This document shows, one piece after another, positions 54,315-64,000 of a DNA stretch of 64,000 nt. The notes under the pieces are model-generated. The model did no database searches. It was given only the letters and a program-made list of their open reading frames with translations, and was not told where the DNA came from. The translations under genes were made by a program, and so were the position numbers. Origin of the DNA: Nematostella vectensis (Eukaryota; Cnidaria; Anthozoa; Actiniaria; Edwardsiidae); the NCBI RefSeq assembly GCF_932526225.1, contig NC_064047.1, positions 9,661,994 to 9,725,993 on the forward strand, given 5' to 3'. Numbering within the stretch: the first letter of the stretch is position 1; every line of letters begins with the position of its first letter.

Positions 54315-57136
54315 AATTCATAGATCCGACATGTCAATTACGCGGGCACGAATAGCCAATAAGGAAAGAGATTATACAATAAGAGCCATGTGATCCCACA
54401 AAAAGTCGGCAATCAAAGGCAAAAAGATTGGTTTGAGATATTTTTCTGCGAATCTGGGTGAGCAGAATAATCATCTTCCGGTCAGCGTAGAAAGTGATAG
54501 TCCTGTTTTCTTTGACCGGCCACTTTTAGGGTAGAGTTGGGACTCAAATTGCAGAAAAACACGTAAAATTTCTGCGAAAAAACACAAAGGCTATCTCTAA
54601 AACAGGGAACGGGGAACGACAAAACGGGGAATACTAAAACGGGGAATACTAAAACGGGGAATCTCTAAAACGGGGAATACTAAAACAGGGAATCTCTAAA
54701 ACGGGGAATACTAAAACGAGGAATCTCTAAAATGGGGAATACTAAAACGGGGAATCTCTAAAACGGGGAATGCTAAAACGGGGAATGCTAAAACGGGGAA
54801 TATCTAAAACGGGGAATACTAAAACGGGGAATCTCTAAAACGGGGAATACTAAAACGGGGAATCTCTAAAACAGGCAATACTAAAACGGGGAATACTAAA
54901 ACGAGGAATCTCTAAAACGGGGAATACTAAAACGGGAATCTCTAAAACAGGAAATACTAAAACGGGGAATATCTAAAACGGGGAATACTAAAACGGGGAA
55001 TCTCTAAAACGGGGAATACTAAAACGAGGAATCTCTAAAACGTGGAATACTAAAACGGGGAATCTCTAAAACGGGGAATACTAAAACGGGGAATACTAAA
55101 ACGAGGAATCTCTAAAACGGGGAATACTAAAACGGGGAATCTCTAAAACAGGGAATACTAAAACGGGAGACAAACAAAAGGCCGAGTTAGGAACCGAGGC
55201 AGGAACCGAGTTATAGGAACCGAGTCAGGAACCTAGCTTAACAGAGCTTGGAAAAGGTCTTAGAAGTTGATAATAGGCGACGGGCACTTTGAGTCTGAGT
55301 TTTATTATCCTGACAAGATTGTGTAAAAGAAAATTTTGACGAAGAAGAAAATTAAAACAATCTGATAAGACGGCGAGCGCCACCGATAGCCAAGAAATAC
55401 ATAGCTTATTTATATCGGAGAAACAAACAAAAGAATAAATAACAAGGGATGCAAACACCCAAAAAAGTCTGTAAATGCAATATTCTACCAAATCGTCATA
55501 AAGCAGCACAGTGTTTGGTGTTTTCATTTATATACTTAAAAGTTTACATCAAAAGTCTGTTCTCTACAAACCGTGGAGTTTTCACACCAAACAGTCCATT
55601 TATGCCGTGAAGACGGACATCTGAGCTTTCTTTGTCATTGTTTAGACTATAGCACCTTTGGGATGAAGCCTGTAGCTTCCAAAAGACTAAAACAGAAATA
55701 AATAGCCCGAAAAGTCGTTGAATTATATAACGATGAAAACAACGCCGAACGGTAAATAAACCAAGTAAGTTAAACCTTTTTGCTTCGCTTTCCATTCATT
55801 TGGGCCCATGGATCATTCTAACACCAACATCTCTCATTCCAAGGTCTTTTTGGTATATCTTGTCTTCGTCTTAGTTGAATGTTTTCACTCTTTTACACTT
55901 TTTTAGTTGATCGTGCGCGAGTGTTTCTTGTTTTCCCGCCTTTTTGAATTCGATCGATAAACTAATCGATATTCGTTGATTTGTTTTCTCTTCTTTTTAA
56001 ATTTTAAAAGCCATATAGTAAAACTTTTATTGATTTATTATTGTCAGCGAATGCATACCAGGAAAACACGATTCCTAACTCTGTTACCGTTTTAGTATTC
56101 CCCGTTTTAGAGATTCCCGGTTTTAGTATTCCCAGAGATTCCCCGTTTTAGTATTCCCCGTTTTAGAGATTCCCCGTTTTTTTAGTATTCCCCGTTTTAG
56201 AGATTCCCCGTTTTAGAGATTCCCCGTTTTAGTATTCCCCGTTTGAGAGATTCCCCGTTTTAGTATTCCCCGTTTTAGAGATTCCCCGTTTTAGTATTCC
56301 CCGTTTTAGAGATTCCCCGTTTTAGTATTCCCCGTTTTAGAGATTCCCCGTTTTAGAGATTCCCCGTTTTAGAGATTCCCCGTTTTAGAGATTCCCCGTT
56401 TTAGTATTCCCCGTTTTAGAGATTCCCCGTTTTAGAGATTCCCCGTTTTAGTATTCCCCGTTTTAGAGATTCCCCGTTTTAGAGATTCCCCGTTTTAGTA
56501 TTCCCCGTTTTATCGTTCCCCGTTCCCCGTTTAAGAGATAGCCGAAACGAAAAACAAAAAACAAACAAACCACATATACAAGAACAGTGTAAGCCCTACC
56601 TTAAAATTTTGTTTGATATTATCTTAGGTTACTTCAATTACATATAAGAATGATGAGAATGATGTCGTTTGTATTATTGCTGTAAATCTTGACATTTGCC
56701 GATAAAACTTGTATTAAAAGTCAGGCGTAAACAGCAAATTCGGCATTCTATCCACTTTTCCCCGAACTTAAATCACTGCAAGTTGACAAAAATAGCTTTG
56801 AAAGCACATAAACACAGTAGTAGTACCTACCGAAGAGAGCACCGCTTTATCCTATCATTTCCAAGTTTTCGTATTTCGAGCTGGATTCCGGGTCGTTTCC
56901 ATTCCATACTTCGCTACAAGATTTTTACCAAGCTTGGACAACAAATCAATTTCTATCATGTTAGGTGACCGTCTATAAACGTCTATATTTTAGATAAACC
57001 CGAGCAGGATTCACAGACCTCATCCGACATGTTGTACAATTTGTGGGACTTTTGTGGGACATTTGGGTTGCACTTCGCTGGCTTCTATTTGCTGCATTCT
57101 GATTGGTTATTCGTGCGCTCGTCGGATCTATGAATT
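54315..57136. mobile_element. Outer inverted repeat enclosing a fold-back element
   Basis: The left arm 54315-54408 (aattcatagatccgacatgt ... ccatgtgatcccacaaaaag) and right arm 57046-57136 (its imperfect complement, ending gtcggatctatgaatt) flank 2.6 kb that includes the fold-back element at 54589-56543. This may be an older element into which the fold-back copy inserted, or the true outer terminus of one composite element. Confidence 0.55.
54589..56543. mobile_element. Fold-back-like element with tandem-repeat arms
   Basis: Ends GGCTATCTCTAAAACAGGGA and the complement of ...CCCGTTTAAGAGATAGCC. The left arm (to 55168) is a tandem array of ctaaaacggggaatact / ctaaaacggggaatctct units; the right arm (56093-56538) is the same array inverted. 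Also inverted near the ends: aacggggaacga. The 0.9-kb centre holds two adjacent hydrophobic minus-strand frames (55795-55544 and 55527-55225) that I do not recognise and do not credit as genes. Long inverted arms built from short tandem units are the mark of fold-back (FB-type) elements. No target duplication was found. Confidence 0.8.
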
Positions 57137-57758
57137 GCGACGAAAGATGCCCCAAATAAAGACCCTGTTGAAAAACAAAATACAATTCAGTAATCCGTGC
57201 CCCAAACAGCGCAACTAATAACTCCCCTTACAAAACAAACATGCATGACGCGTTGATTTTCGTAACAATATCAATGGCGCGTTAAACGCGAAAATTGAAA
57301 TATGCCATGTATGCTGTATTTTAATTTTGAAGATCTCTTGAGGACGCGGAGACTGTTGTTGTTGTGTGTGTTTTTTTTTTCTAGTAAATAAAAGAAACGA
57401 GTATCATGTATGATCGCAGAAGTCTTTCTGGCTATTTTCAGCCACCACACAAATATTGCGGTGTTAATTTTGTCCTGTGGTTTCGGTAAATCAGGATCCG
57501 TGTTTGTAAGATGTTAAACTCTTGTAAACGTGGAACCCGCCGTGGTTTCTATATACTACGCTTGTCATTTGCGTTATTTTACCAATACGCAATAAAGACT
57601 CGAACAATGGCGTATATCAGGCGCAAATGCTTTTTTTTCTGATCTTTTTGTGTCATTTTCGAAAATTTTATTCAGTAATGAAATCCCCTTTCAAGCTTTG
57701 CTTGAATTTATTTATTGAAGTCAAATTTAATATACGTTAAAATGTAAAACAAATCCTA
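57137..57758. other. Intergenic
   Basis: No gene seen. It includes a relative of the ttgaagatctcttgaggacg repeat at about 57320-57430. Confidence 0.45.
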
Positions 57759-59490
57759 ACTGCAAAAAATGCACTTTTAGAGATGAGTTAAGAATACTCA
57801 TTTATTTGAGTAAATCGACATAACTCAAAATATCGAGTAACGGTAACTAAAGATACTGAGTAAAAGTGGTACTCAATTTATTGAGTTAGCTTAACTCAAG
57901 ACGAAGTTCTCAATTAAGTAACGATATCTCAAATTATTGAGTTTGAGTAACACTGGTACTCATTTATTTGAGTTAGCTTTACTCATATATGGGTAACTAA
58001 AGTCTCCTAACTGAGTAAATATTGCCTAACCATAACTTACACTAAGGCATGATGGGGATCATAGTGGCGAGTCTAAACCGACCATGTAGTTTTCTTTTGT
58101 CCGCATACTCCATTTTCTACCTTTGCTTAGAGCGGGTATATCTGCTTTCTCTACAACAAATTGAAGGATAACGCAACGTTGCCCAAAGCAAAGGTAGAAA
58201 ATGGAGTATGCGAACATAAAATTTTACATGGTCGGTTTAGACTCGCCACTATGATCCCCATCATGCCTAAGTATAAGTTATGTCTCTCCGCAAATTTAAA
58301 GAAAAAGCATCGGTTATTTTTTGGAAATATATTAGAAATTCATAAACTACTGGTGTGTTCATATGTTGAATAACTTTAAATCGGTTACCGATGAATAAAA
58401 TAAAACAGTAGCACATCAAATACGGATGATTAAATATCATCCTTCGGAAACATTAATGAAATCGGACGAGATTTGAGACTACTAGACGTCAATTTTACAA
58501 CGAGTAAATTGAAAAAAAAAAAAGGCTATAAAGAATTGCTAACGAGCCTCCTTAAATCTGGCGCGAATATTTCGGTTTTCATATTATATTCCGCGGTATT
58601 GCGGTTTCTCTAGACTGCGCGGTTTACGGTTATTGATTATTTGGACGGTTTTGCGGGTTTTGAAGTTTTTCTTTGCCGTTTCTGTGGGTTTTTCTGTGCG
58701 GTTTTCGCACCCCCCTTACAACCACTTATTGAGGATAACCAAAAGCTCCCTTCAACAATTATTACTTTTTTAGATACCTTAAACAAATATAATTAAAAAA
58801 AAGTAGTGCATTGTTAAGCGTGAGCGTGACTCGCACTTTGTAAACTTCCTTTCTTTGAACAAAACCAAGGACCAACACACTCGTAACATCGGTGCACTAA
58901 ATAAGTAAAGGGAATGCGCGAAATAATCAAACATCGGAACAAGCTCTGAATATTCAAGAGACCATGTATATAACCCTTGCATGAAGTTGAATTGAACTAT
59001 TATTATTATTTTGATGTTGTTTTTACTGTATGAATAAGAGTGGTTGTGGGTACATTTCTTGCGAGTAGTGTTAACACTAAAATGAGCAGTCTTGACTCGC
59101 TGTTATGCGTTATAATAACTCAGAATAAAGAGTAAGAATACTCTATTGAGTTGTAGTTACTCAAAGGCATGAGTTAATGTTAACCCCGTGCGCTCGAGTA
59201 ACTCATTTTGTTGAGTTATCGTTACCCAGAATGTGTTGCTATTACGCGTTATTTTGAGTTACCGTTACTCGGTGTCCAAGTAACTCATTTTGTTGAGTTA
59301 ACGTCACTCAAGGTGTCTACCATTAACTCATTATTTTGAGTTAACGTTACTCACTGCGTTCGAGTAACTCATTATATTGAGTTACAGCTATCACCTTTAT
59401 TTGAGTTACCTTAACTCAACATAGAGTGGCTGTGAACGCATTTGCTTTACTCATTATTTTGAGTTAAGTTAACTCGGTATTTTTTGCAGT
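57759..59490. mobile_element. Second fold-back-like element, ACTCA/TGAGT palindromic arms
   Basis: Ends ACTGCAAAAAAT and the complement ATTTTTTGCAGT. The left arm (57780-58010) and right arm (59110-59480) consist of degenerate units such as actcatttatttgagttag, each itself a small palindrome around ACTCA...TGAGT. The centre holds a separate 252-bp palindrome (58031-58282) and AT-rich filler; no convincing gene. Confidence 0.7.
58031..58282. repeat. 252-bp palindrome
   Basis: Arms of about 100 bp (cataacttacactaaggcat ... ttctacctttgcttagagcg and the complement ending aagtataagttatg) around a spacer of roughly 50 bp. The 70-codon frame crossing it is not credited as a gene. Confidence 0.88.
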
Positions 59491-60405
59491 GCTTTTTTAC
59501 ATTTCATAGATAACTACAAAATATATTGTGCACATCTAATGCTATACATGGTCCGTCGGTAGGTAAATACGAATCACTCCTGGGTCAGAACAGTTCTTCA
59601 AGGCTGTGTCTTTACAGAGAGGTAGTGACGGGGCAAGGTGAGGAGGAATGAGAATTTTCCTGGCGAATGTCGCGGCCCCGAACAGCTAGAAGGGTTTTCA
59701 TGTTGTTGTCTTGGCGCACATTCACCTAATTTCAAGAACATGCTAAGAACATGCCGAGTATGCGATAGCAACAAAATGTCGAGTTTTATTTGGGTGATGT
59801 GTTCTAAAATGCAGAATCGATTTGTGTTCATAATAACATCCTTCGATAATATTGCTAGTGATCATTGGGTAATCCTCTTCCTAATAATTCATTTTGTATT
59901 ATATCTTCAATTAAACTATAACTTTTAAGATTTTTAAGAACATTTTCAGCCTTAGAATGCCTAATTGACGTTCTTGTGACAAGTACGACTTGTACAAGTG
60001 TGTACCCAAACGTCTTGTCAATTGTACGGGGGGGAAGAGACCACAGACCAAACTGTTGAAGACAACTGCTTTACTATGGAAGAACTGGAACTAAGAACTA
60101 AATACAATTTTACGGTTTCTCCTTTTATAGGCAGGGTGCATCTACGTGCGTATGCCTGCAGGCACTCATGGGTTTCGTGTACCATTACATCATAAATGAA
60201 GAAGTTCATTGGTTACCACAGGCAGCCCAAGGCTACTGTCAGTGATTTATAAAGGAATATATAGGGGAATTTATATGTTAGCGGAAAAATACTTTATCGT
60301 GAAAAATAAAACTTTAGACCATGTAATATTGTGTTTGAGTCTTCTTTTTCTTTTTCAATTTTGCCGATAGAATGTCAGTAGAGCGAGTTTCAAGCCGGCC
60401 AAGAA
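59491..60405. other. Intergenic, no supported gene
   Basis: Short frames occur (59638-59928, 59998-60195) without recognisable domains. Nothing further seen. Confidence 0.4.
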
Positions 60406-60609
60406 TTGTGTTTATACAGAGAGAGAAACCAAGAACACATAGATGTACACAAAGCGACATACGACATGCTATCAGCCTACAGAGACACACCACACCCAGC
60501 TACAAAGAAGACACCCTATGAATTGATGATGAACAGAGAAGTAAGAACGAAATTGGAACATTTTCAACAGACAAAACGACAGGACGTGACCGTTGTATTA
60601 CCAAATTGA
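60406..60609 (+). pseudogene. Ty3/gypsy-type integrase fragment
   Basis: The frame includes IDVHKATYDMLSAYRDTPHP and ATKKTPYELMMNREVRTKLE, which matches the end of the integrase core of Ty3/gypsy polyproteins (pattern YRxTPHxxTxxTPxELxxxRxxRTKL). About 65 codons remain; no reverse transcriptase, RNase H or LTR is visible nearby, so it is a relic. Confidence 0.8.
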
Positions 60610-60715
60610 GACGCCTAGGTACGAGGCAGGTGTTCGTTTCCACCAGCCTCTTCAAAGAGCTGATGACAAGTGGGTCGAGTACATGTGCAACAAAAAGGCA
60701 AGCCACAGCTTATAC

Positions 60716-60893
60716 CAGGCCCGTACCTAGGGTGGTGCAGAGGGTGCACCCAGATCAGTGAGTTGTTTTTCCAAATTTTCATCAGAGATTTTTATCAGAG
60801 AACTCACTCTCCACCCCCCCCCCCCCCCCCCCAAATTAGGTCCACTTTTTCGGATTTAGCACCCCCTCAAGAAAAATCCTGGGTACGGGCCTG
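60716..60893. mobile_element. MITE with CAGGCCCGTACC ends
   Basis: 178 bp with 12-bp inverted ends CAGGCCCGTACC / GGTACGGGCCTG, a C run inside, no coding capacity. It lies just after the gypsy fragment. Confidence 0.8.
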
Positions 60894-61129
60894 TAAACAA
60901 CGAAAAATCTATCAATATTATTGATAAAGATGATCATAGAAACACTAATGATATGAAATTCACATTGTATTGTTAGCTCTTCTCTGAAAACGAGAATAAA
61001 ATATAATAAAAAAGAGATCAGTGAGTTGTTTTCCAAATTTTTGCCTAACCGAAATCCATCACTAATGCTATTGATTTACGACCTCTCTCATCCCCGCCCT
61101 GGCTACTCTTAGCGCAAGTATCTGATTGG

Positions 61130-61371
61130 AAAAGCCGCATTGTCACCAATTTACTTCCGGAGGGCCGATGGAAACCTCAACCAATAAGAGACAAAAGAAT
61201 CTATTAGAATCGCCACAATAAAATAGGCCATCCGCTCTAAATTATCAGTCAAATCCTCGAAGAAACTTTCGATAGACACACTGCTTTTACAATTTTTAAT
61301 TATTTTCCCCTTTTTCTTTTAAAAATCATAGGATGTTGTTTAATCGACCGGAAGTAAACACGGCTGGCTAA
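61130..61371 (-). mobile_element. TTAA-type MITE, copy D, inverted and diverged
   Basis: Starts aaagccgcattgtcaccaat and runs ttacttccgg, then the complement of the family core (ggaaacctcaacca, gacaaaagaatctatt, ccatccgctctaaatt) to gaccggaagtaaacacggct. Flanking TTAA is no longer intact. Confidence 0.85.
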
Positions 61372-61489
61372 TGGTAATGACGAATGTCATTCACCATTGG
61401 CTAAGATTAACCAGGCCTTGTAAGGCAAACAGTCTTAAAAGTCCTCGATTGCCCAAGCCGTAAGATAAATCTTGTTTTCTTATCCTCTG

Positions 61490-61600
61490 AGAAATTCTCC
61501 TACAGCTTCTCAGCTCCTATCTCAACGTCTTTTCAGCTCCTATCTCAACGTCTTCTCAGCCTATCCCAACGTCTTCTCAGCTCCTATCTCAACGTCTTCA
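61490..61600. repeat. Short tandem repeat (cagctcctatctcaacgtct)
   Basis: About five copies of a 21-26-bp unit cagctcctatctcaacgtct. Confidence 0.8.
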
Positions 61601-61949
61601 ATGTCTTTTCCTAAACTCGACTTTTTAGGGGTATGGTTAATAAGTAGGGGAACCGTACTTTGTTTGGAGCCATGGGTGTTCAGACACCTCGTCGCTTGGT
61701 CACAAGACTGTACATTGAATATGATAATCAGATTGCCTAAAAGCCAAACCACTTGATTGAGTGAGCTCTGATTGGTCGAGAAGAGTTGGTGTCCAACCCT
61801 TGTTTGGGGCTCAATTTTCGGTAGTGCCCATGGATCCATATTATCAGTTGATTAGTTAACAGTTGATATAAGAAACGCTTAAGTTGTATCAATTTAAAAT
61901 TATTATCTATAGGTCGCCCCATGACAGGTTTGCCCAATAGGGTTCTAGA

Positions 61950-62140
61950 TTTAGGATCCTTGTGTGTGGATTCCAAATTCCATGTGGGTTTTCCCGCGGA
62001 TTCCGGATTCTATTTTTGTTTTCCAGGATTCCTGTATTCCAGCTTAAATTCCAGCTCAAATCTTGGATTCCGGATCCTAGTGTGTGGATTCCGGATTCCA
62101 GTAGCTTGGATTCCGTATCCCAAGTCTTATTTTTTCATGG
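61950..62140. repeat. Degenerate ggattcc repeat
   Basis: Irregular repeats of tggattccggattccag over about 190 bp; the frames over it (FRIPVAWIPYP-like) are repeat artefacts. Confidence 0.75.
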
Positions 62141-64000
62141 AAACCGGATTCCTATGTCATGTGGCGATATATGCCTTCGTGCTGCCCTCAATAATCAAAA
62201 CTTGTTACCAGCCCTACTCTCTACATATCACTGCTTGTGACCGGTTTTTATGATGAGCTAGCAGCGTAGTAGCGTAGCAAAGTTAGATAATTAACTTCTA
62301 ATTAAAAGACGATAGTTTAAAATCCCATAAGCTTACCAAATGGTGCATCAAATCTCTCCATGGTTGCCTCGCTGCTTACGGTTTTTAATTTGCTTAGTAA
62401 CGTTGATTTCTCATGAAAAGACTATCGAAATCTAAAACCTTGTGGACAGGGTCGCTATGGTTTATCTTTGTGGAAACATTCGATTCCTCTTGAGCAGAAA
62501 ATTAATGTGTTATATTAAAAATGTTACTCGTTTTTGACGAACAATAATAAGTCTTTAAAGTTATACCCCCAAAAAGGCTTATAAAATCAATATCATCCTA
62601 GTTAAATGTTTTTTCCTTATAGAGGAGCATATACTTTTTTAATGAGAGATTTATCTCCCCTCGTAGTGTTTAATTAGAATTAGCTCATAGAATATTAATC
62701 GGTGGAGTTGCCATACAAAGGGTTGGTGCCACTGCCAAAGTGCACAAAATATGGGTTCCAGAATGTACATTCTTGCTTTTCTGCTCCAGCTTCGATTTCC
62801 GGGTATGTATAACCCTACTTTTCACAATCCTACCTCTATAAATGTTAAAATCAGGAGGAAATATGTGCCCAGAGTTCACTCGGATTAAGTAAAATAACAG
62901 TTTTAGCTATGCTGTGAGTCTAGGCTTTTAACTTTGCTTATGACTGGATGTACCAAAAATGTGAAATTTAGTGAGTTAGAACTTTTCTCATGTGATTCAT
63001 TCTCTTCAAAATATCGCTAAAATCTGATTCCTTAAAGACTTCTTAGGAAGTTAATTTGCTAAGATGAGATAAGTTGACCCTTATACTGTCATGATATTTT
63101 TTTGTTTAAAAAGTATAACAGGCGAGCATACTATTTAATGTTATAAATGTAATAAAACTTCGCAACACATCGCCTTCGTCAAAGCGTGGGCTGTTGTCAT
63201 GACAAATGGCTGAAAATGGCGTCGCATGGAATCGAGGACGCCGGACAGTGGCTTGTGCAAATGAGCATCTGTTCCGTAGACTGGACACTCGATGGGCCGT
63301 TCGAGGATAAAAAGACAATACACGCCATTCCAAATTCTACCAGCCGGGGTAGGGTGCTTCGCATCAGTTTGACCTTGCCTTGTATCTCTGAGTCTTTACC
63401 GACGTCCCTCAAATCTAATTACCACCCCAACTTATAGAAAATTTCGAAATAAAATCTGTCTATCTATGATTAACCCATTTATTCATTTGTTTGTTTATTT
63501 TTCTTTCCTTGTTTTATGCAATCAATTCTATCTATAAACGCAACGGACATCCTCGGTACCGTATATCTTACAATAAGATAAAATGCATTTTTTTTTTCAT
63601 TTCATTGGGATTGAAATGTACCAGACAGAGTGTATTTCACGTCTGGCATTTTGAATTTTCAATTGATTTCTACCGCGGATCGTCCGAAATTGTCGCCGTA
63701 GCTAATTAACACAATTTTAATTTTTATAACCATGAGGATTTTGTCGTGTTCTGATTTATTTGCCAAGCTGGTTAATTGCTAAGTTGCGAAGTTGATGTCA
63801 ATGAGTACGTTAATGAAAATAAAATGAAGTAAACATGAAATAGATTTAAAAGAGTATCGCTAGACTAGCATTCGTCTGGCTTCCAGCTATAAAAGAAATA
63901 AACTTTTATTTTTTCTTTTGCTGCTATAAGCAACGTTTCAGTGCGAACCTACGCGGCAAACCTTTAGCAGTTTGGCACCAGATTACGTGCTTGAGGGCGC
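62141..64000. other. Intergenic, no supported gene
   Basis: AT-rich sequence with several short frames (for example 62685-62879 and the overlapping set at 63106-63437), none with recognisable domains or splice structure. Confidence 0.4.

Noticed and set aside
55225..55795. Two adjacent hydrophobic minus-strand frames in the centre of the fold-back element
   Set aside because: No recognisable transposase or membrane-protein family and no splice structure; kept only as a remark.
58161..58373. 70-codon frame
   Set aside because: It crosses one arm of a palindrome and has no recognisable content.
59998..60195. Frame with a loosely fibronectin-III-like LELRTKYNFTVSPF segment
   Set aside because: Too short, no supporting neighbouring exon, no Trp/Tyr pattern of a full domain.

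Overview
The window is nuclear DNA of an intron-rich animal. Conserved metazoan genes are split into many short exons with canonical GT-AG junctions. Two genes encode motile-cilium proteins (CFAP95, CCDC81), and non-coding DNA is full of minisatellites, MITEs and fold-back elements. Gene content, compact intergenic spaces and repeat style fit a cnidarian, perhaps a sea anemone such as Nematostella; this is inference, as no species marker is visible.

Layout. 1-2506 (-): 5' part of a MAP7/ensconsin-family gene running off the left edge. 3198-16222 (+): complete SF3A3 (20 exons, 503 aa), with a GGT/GAT array and a 27-bp minisatellite in its introns. 17897-18949 (+): intronless 350-aa gene of unknown function. 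22031-20109 (-): CFAP95 (6 exons, 221 aa). 22244-24745 (+): intronless PRMT9 (833 aa). 30529-26723 (-): RPL13A/uL13 (8 exons, 201 aa). 31080-33572 (+): ISCU (5 exons, 158 aa). 37632-34723 (-): STI1/DP-like 319-aa protein (6 exons) that I cannot name. 38326-53590 (+): CCDC81 (15 exons, 714 aa), with a 33-bp minisatellite, a pogo/Tigger-like element and two partial exon duplications in its introns. From 53591 to the right end I see only repeats: two large fold-back elements, short inverted-repeat elements and a Ty3/gypsy integrase fragment.

Eight of the nine genes form four head-to-head pairs (MAP7-like/SF3A3, CFAP95/PRMT9, RPL13A/ISCU, STI1-like/CCDC81) whose start codons lie 212-693 bp apart, which suggests bidirectional promoters. 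Exon models were built by hand from homology, splice sites and reading phase. Every multi-exon gene that is complete in the window closes in frame at a length close to what I recall for the human protein, where I recognise the family.

The most unusual DNA is at 54.3-59.5 kb. Two elements there have long inverted arms made of short tandem or palindromic subrepeats, resembling fold-back (FB-type) transposons. CCDC81 also shows two candidate internal first exons that are phase-compatible with exon 7, and two intronic copies of its own acceptor-plus-exon starts.
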